A stretch of DNA of 64,000 nucleotides from Diospyros lotus (GCF_014633365.1 NC_068349.1:35540753-35604752); one strand, 5' to 3'; positions 1 to 12,292 are shown, counted from the first letter of the stretch. A program made the numbers and translations. Notes: a model not told the origin generated them from the sequence alone.

Positions 1-196
1 AAACAGTCGCCATAATAGTGGGTGCTTTGGCTGGCATCGCTGTTATCATTGTTCTTCTCTCGGTTTGTCGCAAAGCCGCCGGTAAGATTCAACTATCCAG
101 TCTTCAATCTCAATAAAACAAGACTATAAACATATAATCTTAGAAGAAGTCCGGTGTACTAAATGAACTGTTTATGGTCTCATCCATGCAGGTTAA
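1..196 (+). CDS. 3' end of a membrane-anchored protein gene (partial)
   Basis: The window opens inside an exon. In the frame starting at base 3 it reads TVAIIVGALAGIAVIIVLLS then VCRKAAG, which is one hydrophobic membrane span followed by a short basic tail. A donor (CCG|GTAAG) follows base 81 and an acceptor (CATGCAG|GTTAA) precedes base 192. Splicing gives GGT then TAA, so the protein would stop immediately after the tail, at 194-196. Without splicing the frame also closes, after 13 further codons. A C-terminal single span with a tiny cytoplasmic tail occurs in several plant families, for example cysteine-rich-repeat or plasmodesmata-located proteins. The fragment is too short to choose between them. 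Confidence 0.45.
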
Positions 197-1887
197 TGAC
201 AACAAAGGGGGACAAATGGTTGGTTTCTTTCTCAAAGAAATGGATTGCAAAAGGACACCTTATGGTTGTTGAAATATTCTCGTGAAACTAGTTCTACTTT
301 TCATCCATTGTGAAACATTTTGGCGCCAAAAAGAGAAGTTGGTTCTAATCTAGACATGTCATCCTAATCTCCATTCTCCTCAAAGAGAACCCATTGTTAT
401 GCCATAGATGGGGGCAACTTACTAATTTAGCATATAATTTGCCTTCTAGAGAGAACGAGAATGTCAACTTGAGCACATTAAAACTAATTCAGGTTAAAAA
501 TGGGCATCTAAATTCGTAATGCTATATATTAGGTTCAAGAGGGGGGTCTGCAGATTTTTTACCAAATATTTTCGTAAATGCTCGGACTAATATATTGCCT
601 TTTTACAAGAGTTGTTTTTATATGTGCTCTTACCCTTCTTTGCAAAGGGATTGCTTTCACTTTTATAACTAGAACCCATATTTTTCAGTTACAAAGGAGC
701 AAAATTATCATTGTTGCCGAGGCTCAGCCTCTCCCAAGTCTTATAATCTTGCACTTTGGAACTACTACTATACATACTCCCAAGGAATTTGATTCCCATT
801 ATGGTGACCCCGTCAAGCTAATGGGGCCATAATGACATCTTGACATTGCAATTGACCTTTGCATTTCCTTTTCTTCAATTTCAGCCCTTCAATCTTAATT
901 CTTTCTGCAATCTGATTTTAACAAGGGGGAATCAGTGGTAAGGGAGTTGAACATAAAATCTCCACCAGAGAGTAGATTTTGGAAGTTTCATGTTCAATTC
1001 TCACAGGGTATGAACTCAGTCCTATGGGAATTATACATAAAATCTTCACCAAACCATAAGCTCGAACTTGTACAGATTATTTCAAGGTAATTTCGTGTCT
1101 CCCAAGCTTATCTATAAAATCTAGTATAGGATGATGTGGTGACTGATTAAAGTTTCTTTCTCTTCTTCCTCGTATTGTTGTTCAAGCTAGTTGGGTTATT
1201 CGGATAATCTTGTTCCATGGAAGTTTTAGGCAATATACCTTCTGGTTCAATCTTGGAACTAATCCTAAGTGCCTAACATAGCAAAACTTAGATGGTTATC
1301 TGTTCCTAAATCAAGAAATACGTTGACAAAAAATTTTCAAGTCATTTACTAACAGGGTTCTCTCTTCCCGACACAAGAATATGTGATTAAAAGATTTTCA
1401 AGTCCACCCTATATATCATCGGACTCAATGTACTAACCTTCTTTCGTGTGTAATAAAACAGACAAAAGCAAGGGACATGTACCAAAAATATTTAGTAGTT
1501 AACCCTTGAGCAAGGACCCCATGGCAAGGCGATCAATACAGGGTAACAATAATTAACAACAGTAGTCCAAATCAAATGTAGTTTTTATGAAACCAAAGTA
1601 GGAAACAGATCCAAAGCAATGAATCTCCAACAATGGGAATACCATCACAGAGCACACAGAACACATTGCAAAGAAGGGCAAATGAGCAGAACATCGAATA
1701 CCATCACACAGAACACAAAACATCTTGCAAAGAACGGCAAATGAGCAGAACACCACATACCATTTCAAACCAGCATTTAACGACACATACAACAGCAGAA
1801 ATTATCATACTCTAAAGTAATATAGTGTATCAAGACAACAGATACATACATATTTTGAGCAAGAATTCTGATCCAAGGAAATACAAG
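197..1887. other. 3' UTR and intergenic DNA with a short tandem repeat
   Basis: No convincing gene is seen. At about 1637-1756 there are two diverged copies of a roughly 60 bp unit (AATACCATCACA...GCAAATGAGCAGAACA) and the start of a third. The left part should hold the 3' UTR of the upstream gene. The right part should hold the 3' UTR of the minus-strand GIL1-like gene. Confidence 0.5.
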
Positions 1888-3195
1888 TCATTCAGCAACC
1901 TTCACGCCTGTTAAATAAACACGGGACTGGATCAAACTGCCTCCAATCCAGAAACCAGGCATAACCATTAGCCCAACTGCAGCTTTTTGATCATCATCCA
2001 TAACCAAACTTTTGACCACACTTTCCATATGGACCTCCGAGAACTCACTTCCTCTCTCAACCCGGAAGACCTTAACTGGTGGATCAAAAGAATATGCCAA
2101 CCTGTGCAAAAGCCAGATTGATTTGGCCAGTTTCAGAAAAACCTGATAGAAAGCTGTCCTGGGATGCCCACCTCCCATAATGTAGTTCCGTTGATCTAAG
2201 TTGCCAAAAAATGAAGCCTCCATCTTTGGGTGAACAACTACCAAGTACCTGCTCCTGCAAAATTTCCCAAAACTGGAATCTGGATTTTGACCCACGGCAT
2301 CCAGAGGATCCATCTCCCTTAGGGCAAGATATTGGGAAAAGAAACTTTCCTCAGGAATCCGAGAATTCTCTTGCTTGATGGAGAAGCTTTCATGTTGGAA
2401 CCCAACAAACATTTTCTGGCAGATGTGAGACTCAAATGCATATTTCTTGTGAGCTCTTTTTGCATAAACAATGTCAGGTTCAATGGAGTTTGCTGCCTCG
2501 TCAAGGTCCCAGCCAGCTGCTTTCATCATGTTGATCAAGGGCTTGGAAAAATCATGAATGGCTTTGTAAGCAGCTTCAACGGCTGATATGAAAAGATTGG
2601 GAGTTAAATCAGCAGGAAGACATTCATTTTCGTTGCCTGAGCTTTCTGATTCTTTAGAGGACAATCCCCTAAGTTTCAGATTCTTTTCCAGTTTCTCCCG
2701 CTTCTGGTTTGCCTCTTGAATCTTTTGCTGCAACTGAAGAATCTCAGTATCTTTATTTTGAATTTCGGACTGGAATTTCTTCACCATGACCTCATAGGTT
2801 TTCAACAGGCTCTGTTGTTCTTGGATCTCTGCAGCCAAACGTGAGTCTTGAGGAGAAACACATACAGGTTTTGGGAAGTTCTCCCTGTAGAAATGCTTGA
2901 GTTCAGAGAGAGTCTTTAGTTCTGAAATCACAAGTTTATCAGCAGCTTGGATTTTATCAGGGTCATAAGGAGTATGAGCAGTTTGGAGCTCTATGTAGGC
3001 AGATTTCAGGGAAGAGATGTTTGTAAAAATCTTTGATATCAAGGCTTCCACTGCCTCAGGATTTTGATTCGCCCCTTCTTCCATTGGTTGAGGGTGGACT
3101 TTCTGGCTATTGCTGTCACGGAGTTGGGTGTCTCTAGCTCCACTGGCTTGCATAGCTTCTTCCAGTGGTGGAGCAGTATGAAGGGTTTCCTTCAA
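1888..3195 (-). CDS. GIL1-like: DUF641 / GRAVITROPIC IN THE LIGHT 1-like protein
   Basis: This 435-residue protein is encoded in a single exon. Residues about 46-105 (VEALISKIFTNISSLKSAYI, then the SELKTLSELKHFY segment) are the hallmark of the plant DUF641 (GIL1/IRKI) family. Residues about 118-175 form a strong coiled coil (AAEIQEQQSLLKTYEVMVKK and onward). The C-terminal half, with FGKFCRSRYLVVVHPKME and the ending MPGFWIGGSLIQSRVYLTG, is also typical. GIL1 is needed for phytochrome-dependent control of gravitropism in Arabidopsis, while other family members have different or unknown roles, so the exact function is inferred. On the minus strand a good acceptor (TTTGCAG|GTTATG, intron ends at 3219) lies 23 bases upstream of the ATG, so a 5' UTR intron is likely. 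A Copia element sits 246 bp upstream of the ATG. Confidence 0.9.
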   Translation of the reverse strand: MKETLHTAPPLEEAMQASGARDTQLRDSNSQKVHPQPMEEGANQNPEAVEALISKIFTNISSLKSAYIELQTAHTPYDPDKIQAADKLVISELKTLSELKHFYRENFPKPVCVSPQDSRLAAEIQEQQSLLKTYEVMVKKFQSEIQNKDTEILQLQQKIQEANQKREKLEKNLKLRGLSSKESESSGNENECLPADLTPNLFISAVEAAYKAIHDFSKPLINMMKAAGWDLDEAANSIEPDIVYAKRAHKKYAFESHICQKMFVGFQHESFSIKQENSRIPEESFFSQYLALREMDPLDAVGQNPDSSFGKFCRSRYLVVVHPKMEASFFGNLDQRNYIMGGGHPRTAFYQVFLKLAKSIWLLHRLAYSFDPPVKVFRVERGSEFSEVHMESVVKSLVMDDDQKAAVGLMVMPGFWIGGSLIQSRVYLTGVKVAE

Positions 3196-3440
3196 AGGAA
3201 AAAGTGCTATGACATAACCTGCAAACCCACAGGAAAAATGTAGATAAATTTTGTCAGAAAGGTAGTTGGCTCAAAGAAAGTGTAAAGTAGACCTCCACTC
3301 ATGCGATGAAAATACATGATGGAAATGCTAAAGGAGAATAGAAAGTACATCCCTAATGCACATGGCTCCCTGCTTTGAAAGGGATGGGGGAGAATCGTTT
3401 AATACAAGGTCTCATCATTGTTTTGCAAAGAGAGTGTTTT

Positions 3441-3609
3441 TGTTGAGTTGTATGGTTATGTTTATATAGTACACTTAGGGTTAATCTTATGTTAGAGCCC
3501 ATGTCCCATGGCCCGTTAGTACTTTGTATATATGTAGGTGTATAGTCTATGAGTTTTAATTAATCAAATATACACACGGCTAGGGTTCTCTTTCTCTCTA
3601 AGCTTCACA
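3441..3609 (+). repeat. 5' LTR of Copia D
   Basis: 169 bp repeat starting TGTTGAG and ending TTCACA, matching 5749-5917. The primer-binding site begins directly after it. Confidence 0.93.
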
Positions 3610-4204
3610 TGATATCAGAGCCAAAATACAAACAAACCCTAGCCGTCGCCATGCAAACCCTAGCCGCCGCCGCCCACATCACTGATGACCACCGTCGGTC
3701 TTGTCGCCATCGACCGCCGCAGCCTGCCGTGTCATCACCGCTGTCACCCATTGCGTTCCCGCTGCTCGCACTACTAGTCTGCAGTGGTTCTCCATCGTCC
3801 GACCACCAATCACGCACACAGCTAGTGCTGTTACGTTCGTTGGCCTCTGATCTATCAAACCTCCAGAGGCTCATCGCTGTTGTCGCCGCCACGCACTACC
3901 TTTCTCGCACTGTTCACGGAGTTGTTCTTGCTCTAATCTCTCTCTCTAGTGCTCCGATTGCAACGTCGTCTTCACTGTTGGACTCACCTCCTTCAGTTCA
4001 TCCCAGTCCCGATGGTTTCATCGCCATCCGTTGTCGCTCCAGCGCGCCTCCACCTCTTCATTCTCTGTGTTGTTTCTGGATCATTCAGCCTTTCTTTTTG
4101 GCTTATTTAACCCCTTTTTGTCTCAGATCTATTGATCTTGTAGCTATCACCATCCCCCGTCTCCTTTTTGTGCTTTTGTGTCTTATCCTCTATTTCTGTA
4201 CCTA
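3610..4204 (+). other. GC-rich untranslated leader of Copia D
   Basis: About 600 bp lie between the primer site and the first reverse-transcriptase codons. The segment is richer in GC than its surroundings, with CCGCCGCCGCC-type runs, and is open in one frame for 198 codons on + and 95 codons on -. Neither translation resembles Gag or any family I recognise. It is probably leader or scrambled sequence left at the internal deletion. Confidence 0.5.
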
Positions 4205-5741
4205 AGACTGTTAGTGAGGCACTTTCTAATCCGGGGTGGCAACAAGTAATGGTCGATGAGATGACTGCTTTGCATTCCAATGGTACATGGGATTTCGTTC
4301 CTTTACCCCCAGGGAAATCTCTAGTTGGCTATCGGTGGATCTATATTGTTAAGGTGGGTCCCGATGGGCAGGTTGATTGCCTTAAGGCCCATTTGGTTGC
4401 CAAGGGACATACTCAGGCTTATGGTCTTGACTATGGTGACACATTTTCCCTTGTTGCTAAGATGTCCTCTGTACATTTGTTTTTCTCTATAGTAGTTATG
4501 CGCCACTAGCTGTTGTATCAGCTAGACATTAAGAATGTTTTCTTACATGATGAGTTTCAAAAGGAGATTTATATGGAGCAACCTCCTTGGGTTTGTTGCT
4601 CAAGGGGAGTCTGGACTGGTTTGTAAACTCCGTCACTCACTATATGGGTTGAAACAGTCTCCTCGAGCCTAGTTTGGTCGCTTCAGTTCTGTCATTCAGG
4701 GACTTTGGTATGACTTGTAGTGAGTCTGATCATTCAATGTTTTACAAACACACGTCACAGGGGAGGTGTATATACTTGGTTGTCTATGTGGATGATATTG
4801 TTATTACAGCTGATGATCAGGATGATATTGTTCAGTTGAAGAAACATCTCTTCCATCATTTTTAGACTAAGGATTTGGGATTACTTAAGTACTTTCTTGG
4901 CATAGAAGTTGCTCAGTCCAGTTTTGGTGTTGTTATCTCTCAACAAAGGTATGTGTTAGACATTCTGGAAGAAACTGGGATGCTTGATTATAAACTTATA
5001 GATTCTCTTATGGACCCTAATGTAAAGCTCTTACCAGGATAGGGGGAGCCTCTTGTAGATCTTGAGAGATACCGCGGGCTAGTCAAAAAACTTAATTATC
5101 TCACTATCACTCAGTCTGACATTTCTTTCTCAGTCAGTGTTGTCAATCAGTTTTTACAGTCTCCTTGCGATAGCCACTGGGATGCGGTAGTCCGGATTCT
5201 CAGGTATATTAAGGAAGCCCCAAGTAGAGGACTATTGTATGAGGACAGAGGTCATACTCAGATAGTCTGATATTCTGACGCTGATTGGACAAGTTCTCCC
5301 TCTGATAGATGGTTTACTTCAAGATATTGTGTTCTAGTTGGAGAAAACCTAGTATCTTGGAAAAGTAAGAAGTAGGAGGTTGTTACAAGGTCGAGTGCAA
5401 AAGCAGAATATCGTGTTATGGCTTTGGCAACGTATGAATTTATTTGGTTAAAACAATTGCTTCAAGAGCTCAAGTTTTGGGAGATATCACAGATGATATT
5501 AATTTGGGACAATCAAGCTGCATTATATATTGCCTCCAATCTAGTCTTTCATGAGAGGACCAAACATATCAAGATAGATTGCCACTTCATCCAAGAGAAG
5601 ATTTTATCTGACTGTATTACCACAAATTTTTTCAATTCCAATAACCAGTTAGCAGATGTCTTCACTAAGTCTCTCAGGAGTTCTCGAATTGAATATATTT
5701 GTAGCAAATTTGGTGCATATGATATATATGCTCCAGCTTGA
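4205..5741 (+). pseudogene. Copia reverse transcriptase - RNase H remnant
   Basis: Reverse transcriptase begins with KTVSEALSNPGWQQVMVDEM, then WIYIVKVGPDGQVDCLKAHL and LVAKGHTQ. The catalytic YVDDIVIT is near 4783. RNase H sequence ends with WDNQAALYIASNLVFHERTK and QLADVFTKSL just before the polypurine tract. The frame is broken at several places by in-frame stops (for example near 4509, 4865 and 5041) and by frameshifts, so no working polyprotein can be made. Confidence 0.9.
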
Positions 5742-5748
5742 GGGGGAG

Positions 5749-5917
5749 TGTTGAGTTATATGGTTATGTTTATATAGTTCACCTAGGGTTAATCTTATGT
5801 TAGAGCCCATGGCCCATGGCCCGATAGTATTTTGTATATATGTAGGTGTATAGTCTATGAGTTTTAATTAATCAAATATACACACAGCTAGGGTTCTCTT
5901 TCTCTCTAAGCTTCACA
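5749..5917 (+). repeat. 3' LTR of Copia D
   Basis: 169 bp partner of 3441-3609. It is preceded by the purine-rich tract CTTGAGGGGGAG that normally primes plus-strand synthesis in Copia elements. Confidence 0.93.
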
Positions 5918-7557
5918 GTTTTCATAACTCAAACTCATGACTTTCATTTAGAAAACAGCAACCTTACCACAGCTTCTGAGGTTCACCATCTTTATGGGAA
6001 TATAATAAAATTAAAAAAAATGGCATTCATGGGTAAAGCTCTTTATTTGACACAGGCAGTAGAGCCTAGTACTTTTCCTCTGACGAAATGAAGTCACCCA
6101 TACTGTTATTCCAACAGTGAAACCTGCATCTAACTTGTCACTTTTGCCATTTATATGAAAATTACCTCTACAAGTATTTTAAAAAAAAATTGGAATATGA
6201 TATCCAAGCTTCATAAAAAGTCAGATGAGGGCTTATAATTACAGTCAACATGAAAAAAGAAAAATTCTCATTAGAATATCAAAGACCAGAAACAAAGAAC
6301 AGATGATCGGAAGTAGGCATGCATGGCAGAGCAGGGTGCATAGCCTACAACTCAGGTTTAGGATGCTCTTAAGTACTTGAAGCAGCAGAATAGTAAAATG
6401 TGGAATCCAATGGACACATTTCGTGGAAATTTGCCATAACCATTCCAAAGTGAGGGATTACTTGATCATGAAGGCTAAAAGAAACATTATATTTCATCCA
6501 TCTTACCTGCATTAATGAAATTTTCCTATATTTGCAAAAACAGATGATTTTATTGAAAGCGTGTGACATACAACAACATACCAAGCCCTCATCCAACTAT
6601 GTGGGTTGGCTACATGAATTCTAGCTTGCCAATCATTTCAATCTATGACCTTAAACAGTTGACATAAATAAAAATGTTTTGAGAAACATAACAGAACTAT
6701 TGACTATCCCAAAGATAAAAGAACAATTGACTGCACAGAAGAATGTATTTTTTTTGTAAGTTCTAGATTTAATCATTTACAACACAAATATAGGGTGAAG
6801 TGCAATAGCTATTATCATTTATAATTATAATTTAAAATTAAATGAAACTTGTTAAAAAAATGAGATTACCCTCTCTTATCTATCAGAAGTAGGCATGTTT
6901 TCCATGAAACTATCACAAATATTAGGGGATACAATTATCCAATTTGGGTACTGGTGTAACACATATCTCATACCTCCTATCATTTCTAGTAGACATGGAT
7001 ACATCAAAGGCATAGGAGAGACCATGCAACACATTTACTTCCCATCTGCCATCCCCCACCCCCACTCTCCCAAGGGACCCATATTATCTAGGATGCATCT
7101 TCTTTTCTCTAAAATGCTGGTAGATTCTATCTAAAATAGGTAAATAGGTCTAGTCCATCTTTTCTCTTCTCTCTTCAAAATGAAGATTCCATTTTATAGC
7201 TTCATCAGATTCTTAAATTTTGAACTGCCCAGAAACGTGTGAATATTCATGGTTGGTTTGTTCCCACATCACCACATTGATAACCAAAGAATGGAGTGCG
7301 AAAAATTATTGCATTAGTTATACCTCCCTATTCCTACATAACAATAAATCAACTTAAATCCATAAAAACCAACTGGTCCATTTGCACAGACATAGCCTCA
7401 GAGATGAATTCCAAACCTTCATAACTCCAACCGAAAATATTATTGGCTCCATGGTATACTATATGACTCCCAGGAAAATACATCCCCGGATTTAAGAACG
7501 TTCCCTCCCCCCCCCCCCCCAAAAAAAAAAAAAAAAATCATTGCCTGAAAGATACTC

Positions 7558-7605
<48 letters not shown>

Positions 7606-8588
7606 ATGTTTGGTTTGAAGCCATGCAATTATTTTTCTCAGTTTTTTTTTTTTTTAAAAAGCTGCATCCAAATGTAATATAAGAATAAATCAAAACAACG
7701 TATGACAGAATCAATCCTACATATAATGATTAGATTAGGTGGGGAGCACTTATTGAGACCTAAAATGCTACTCAAAGAATAACATTTTCTGGATAAATGG
7801 AAGTTCAACATTTCAACTAGTTTACAATCAAAAGTAACACCAAAGTATCAACAACCTGCCACTTCATATATAATAAAAGGAGCCAATAGAATGAACCATA
7901 GTGCACTATTGAAGAAAGGAAAGACCAAGCTTATTGACCAGCCTACCTACAAAAACCACATACAGGTATGGGATGCACATAGCATGCATAATACCCTTCA
8001 ACCAATAAACCAAAAAAAAAAATAAATATAGTAGATACTTGTCATGTAAATATATTGAGGTCCAACAACAATTAACAAATTTCAGGGAACATGGCCCGAA
8101 ATATATGTATATTTCACAACTCACCTAACTGATAATTTAGGTATTTGAGCTGCTTACTCAAAGCAAAGTTAAGTATTACACATAAGTTATTCAAGAAAAA
8201 GGAAAAAGTAGTCCCTTTTATACAGGTACCAACTCATATGTAGGTCTTTGAAATTCATTAATTTTATCTGGGTCTACAAATGATGTTTAATAATATTTAA
8301 GTAAATACTTTTCAGAAATATTCACTTCAGGGTCGAGGAAGACTGCTAAACAGGTGCTGAAAATCCAGATGCATCCTTAAATGAGCATCTTTAATGTCTC
8401 ACAACTTCCACTTCCATAAGTTTCATTCTTACCTTTTTTTTTATAGTAAATACGTATGAACTGTAGAACCCCTAAAGAAAGAATATTGTACAAAAACAGA
8501 TAATAATGAATATAAAATATATAAATGAAAAAAGAATAAAAATAATAAGAACAAAAAATAAATAATAAATAATAATTATAATAAAATC
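5918..8588. repeat. Noncoding DNA with microsatellites
   Basis: No host gene is seen. At about 7507-7605 four simple repeats are stacked: a C run, an A run of about 17, a (TC)n tract (about 7559-7584) and an (AC)n tract (about 7584-7605). AT-rich low-complexity sequence lies at about 8500-8585. Short open frames here are explained by these repeats or by chance. Confidence 0.6.
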
Positions 8589-9160
8589 TGTTAAAGATTA
8601 TCTAAAGTTAGTGATAGGTTTATATGCAGTTTATATGCGGTTAAGGGTTAGTTAATAGGTGGGTGGCTCTCTTGTAATATTAATTATTAGTGGGGGACAA
8701 AACCGGAAATACAACAATCAGTCCTAGGAAATATCATCCTATTTTTCTATAAATAGGGCGGGGGGGCTGAGGGTCTTGACCGCATGTTCTCTTCTAATTT
8801 TGCAAGAGCCTAAAGAGTGAGAAAACTGTAATCTTGTACACTTTTGGAAAGGCTTGTATCGTGAGAGAGAGAAGAGGGAAGTTTTGTACTGTTTTCATCA
8901 ATAAAGAAGGCTGCTCAGTGGTGGTTTCAAGGCTGGACGTAGTGCCAATTCAATTAGCATGAACCAGGATAAAATTTTGTCTTCTCATGTGGTTTGAATG
9001 TTTCTTTCTTGTTCTGTTCTTGTTTAAATTCTGTTCTTTATTATTTGTTTGTGTTGCGGTGTGTTGGCCGGTGAGTTGAGAGTGATTGAGAGTGTGTTGG
9101 GTGATATTTGATTGGTTTCTTGAGAGGATTAAAGGCTGCCAGTGCTCCCAATTTATAACA
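8589..9160 (+). mobile_element. Solo LTR, 572 bp, TSD AAATC
   Basis: The segment begins TGTTA and ends TAACA, and is flanked on both sides by AAATC (8584-8588 and 9161-9165). Inside are a TATA box (CTATAAATAGGG, about 8749-8760), a downstream leader region and an AATAAA signal (about 8901), which is LTR anatomy on the + strand. There is no internal domain or second LTR, so it is a solo LTR left by LTR-LTR recombination. Confidence 0.85.
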
Positions 9161-9299
9161 AAATCCACTAATAATTTCCTTGCTAGAGGGTTGCATCAGT
9201 AAGAGCATGCTAATGAAATTTGGCCACATTGTTCTTTAGCATAAATTTATATTGTCAATGTGACTTTTAAAAATGTCAATTGACAATATGAATGTCATG

Positions 9300-9465
9300 C
9301 CACTAACCCTAACTTGGTTAGGAAGGCATGTAGTCAATGATGATAATAATTGATAAAATACACTAATAAATACTCGACCAAGCCACTAACCCTAACTTGG
9401 TTAGGAAGGCATGTAGTCAATGATGATAATAATTGATAAAATACACTAATAAATACTCGACCAAG
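9300..9465. repeat. Perfect 83 bp tandem duplication
   Basis: The unit CCACTAACCCTAACTTGG...CTCGACCAAG occurs twice head to tail (9300-9382 and 9383-9465) with no difference seen. It looks like a recent local duplication. No known function. Confidence 0.9.
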
Positions 9466-11065
9466 GTTCAAAATGATATACGTATACATGTTTTTTTGAT
9501 AAGATTATACCACTCAAGATCTAGTTGGAGAGCAATTGAGGCTCACAAGACCCAAACTTTAACTCTCGAACTCATTAGCACTACTACCTACCATTAGGCT
9601 ACAACTCTAGTGGTATACATATATACATATCTTTCTAAAATTAAGGCAAAAGGGCACCAGCACATAAGTTTTTTAAACAAAAGTTAAAAATAGATATAAG
9701 TGAAATGGGATAAGCTTGAAGTGTTAAGACAGCTATGACAATTAAAAAGGCAATACCTAGGTGTATTAATGAGCCTAGCATGTAGATCCATCGTAACATT
9801 CTCATCTTAGCTATACTCATATTTTGGACATGTTTCTAAGTCATATAACTAAGGTGATTTTATAGTTGTTTAGTAAAACTTACCTTTTAGCTTTAAAGGG
9901 ATTTTACAATTGCATAAAATACTAGATGCCATTCTCCACTTTAGCCATCTTGCCTTAATTGTATGAGTAGCATCCTCAATCTTTTTTCAAATATTTGGCT
10001 TAAGCAGCAAAGGAAAGGTTCTTAGTTGACTCTTGCTCATCTTTTTTCTTTCTCCCATGTTTTCTATTTCTCCATCTCAAACATATATTTGTCATCCTTA
10101 GCATGTATAGTAAAAGCTTGATTTTCATTGTTTCATGTGTAGATCTTAATTTGTACATGAATTTTTGCTTGTCTAGGTTGCAAAAAATGGTGATGAACTT
10201 TTCTTTTCTTTCGATAAATAACAAAAGCCAAAAAGTTATAAACAAAGAGGGAAGAACCCCAAAGAAACATGCCAAAAATAAAGCAGAAGGCTAAAAAGGC
10301 TCAACAAGAAAATAAGCAAGAGAGACCAAGAAAAAAGGAATCAAATTAGCATCCCAAACAAAAACGTAAACAAGAAGAGACCCTTAACGTAGTAAATGGA
10401 ATGTTCCACCTCCTCAAAGGCCTACTATTCCTCTCTCTCCAAAAGTGCCACATGAGATAAAAAAGAATAAGAAGCCAAAAAAAAAAACTTTGAAGTGAGG
10501 CAATGAAGTCCCAAGCCAAGGAGATCTCCTTCACTAATGCAAGTATCACCCATTGAAATAAAAAATGTGAAAACTAAACCCCAAATCTCATGAATTGTAC
10601 CAATACAAAAGTAAATGATCCACATTCTCACTATCTCCCTTGCACAAATAACATCTAACAACTACTTTCCCCTCATTTTTATGTTCACAATATTTGGTGG
10701 CTTGCATAATTTCTATAATTCCTTAATTAATTTCAATGCTCACTTTATATTCCTTTGGAAGACAAAATATAGGATTTTATTTATCTTATGTTAAACCATG
10801 ATCGACTTTCTCAAATTTTGATAAAATTTATTCCAATTTTGTTAAGCTTGCAAATTTTAGGTTTTTTATTTAATGATAGGTTTGAATGAGCAAGTCATAC
10901 AAAAATTATCATCAATTGCATACAAATAAATTACTCTTTGAGTTTACAGAGCCAATTATAGATATTCAACCACCATTATGCACCAGGTTACATCATGAAC
11001 TCCATGCATACCCACAGTTACCAGAGATGTGTCAAGTCCCGGCTCATGGTATGGGGTACTTTAGC
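9466..11065. other. Noncoding DNA, nothing recognised
   Basis: AT-rich sequence. The short open frames on both strands around 10000-10660 have no recognisable domain and low-complexity composition. Confidence 0.5.
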
Positions 11066-11367
11066 ATATGCTAATTTTGTGTTTCAGCGGGGGTATGCTT
11101 AATTAATTCATTATTTCAGGTAGTGCATTTTATAGTTATACTCAAGTTGAATTAGATGGATTAATACCTATGTTATTGTACAACTTATGCATTGAACATT
11201 TAGTTGGCATTCTATAATATGCTAATTTTGTGGTTCGGCAGGGGTACGCTTAATTGATTTATTATTTTGGACAGTACGTTTTATAGTTGCACCCAAGTTG
11301 AATTAAATGGATTAATACCTGTGTTCTTGTACAACTTATGCATTGAACATTTAGTTGGCATTCTGTA
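11066..11367. repeat. Diverged 151 bp tandem repeat (two copies)
   Basis: Two head-to-tail copies start at ATATGCTAATTTTGTG (11066) and ATATGCTAATTTTGTG (11217) and end in TTTAGTTGGCATTCT. They differ at scattered positions, so this duplication is older than the 83 bp one. Confidence 0.85.
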
Positions 11368-12292
11368 GCGTCATAGATGTTATGAAATTCATATTTCATT
11401 CATAGGAACTAGCTCAAAAGTTACAAAACAAAACTACTTCTGTAAAATAATAAAAACTTAATAGAATAAGACTTCAGTTGTTTGTTATCTCTTTGATTTC
11501 ACCAGCGTATGCGAAGAGCCCACCAAAATCAATCTTTGAATGAATCCAATTCAACTACATAAGAAATTTCTTTTATTCAATATCCATGTTTTGATCAGAA
11601 AGCTATCTGTGGAGTCCCATATTCCTTTCTAGCCTTATTATTGAAGAATCCTTACACAAATTAAAGTCAGGTTTAAATATAATTCAAAAAATGCAATAGA
11701 ATATACAAGAAAATGAGGTAGGCAAGCTTTGTTTCCTTATTTTCTTTCAAGTTTCAAAATTATTCTGACTCCAAGTTTCTTCACTAGTTTTAAATTGTTT
11801 TCACTGAGTTCATACATAGATTCAGACGCCCATTCTTGGGGATCCAAATTGTGTTCCTTGGAATCCAAGGCCACAAAGAACCACAATCCCGATCACAATC
11901 CTAGGGGGCAAGGAGCAAACACAATCTAGAAAATTTTGTTTGTCCTTTGGATTTGCAATTGGTCAGCGTCCTCTACCCAACTTGAGGATCTTCTAGGTTA
12001 GTAGAGTTAAAACTAGTGAAAAAGAAATAGTAGCTCTCATGTTAAATATGCACCATCACTTATCAAAAAAAGTTGCTATGTAATCCATGGCTAACACGGA
12101 GAGAGTGGCAGGTACCAAAAATCTTTTGGTGCTATAAAGGTTCCTTCAAATAATATCGGATATAATATCTTTACCGAAGATACAACTATAGATAAAAATG
12201 GTTGGAGAACTATGGTTGGAGAACTACAGTTCATGTAAGAAAACACATCTTGTAGGATTAAATCCAGTGATTGTTGTTGTTGTGAAAGGTCC
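11368..12292. other. Noncoding DNA, nothing recognised
   Basis: AT-rich sequence up to the Gypsy insertion point. No domain, repeat family or RNA gene recognised. Confidence 0.5.

Larger units (their letters stand above)
3441..5917 (+). mobile_element. Deleted Ty1/Copia LTR retrotransposon (element D), TSD GTTTT
   Basis: Two 169 bp direct repeats (TGTTGAGTT...GCTTCACA) bound the element. They are flanked by the 5 bp duplication GTTTT at 3436-3440 and 5918-5922. By eye the LTRs differ at about 7 positions (near 96% identity). A tRNA-Met-type primer site (TGATATCAGAGCC, with A in place of the usual G) follows the first LTR. The element is only 2.5 kb: gag, protease and integrase are missing, and only reverse transcriptase and RNase H remnants remain, so it is non-autonomous. 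Confidence 0.93.

Noticed and set aside
3605..4205. ORFs of 198 (+) and 95 (-) codons in the Copia D leader
   Set aside because: No Gag or other domain. Open because the segment is GC-rich with few stops.
7440..7628. 62-codon minus-strand ORF
   Set aside because: Runs through the poly-C/A and (TC)n(AC)n microsatellites, giving GGGG, RERERE and VCVCV. Not a gene.
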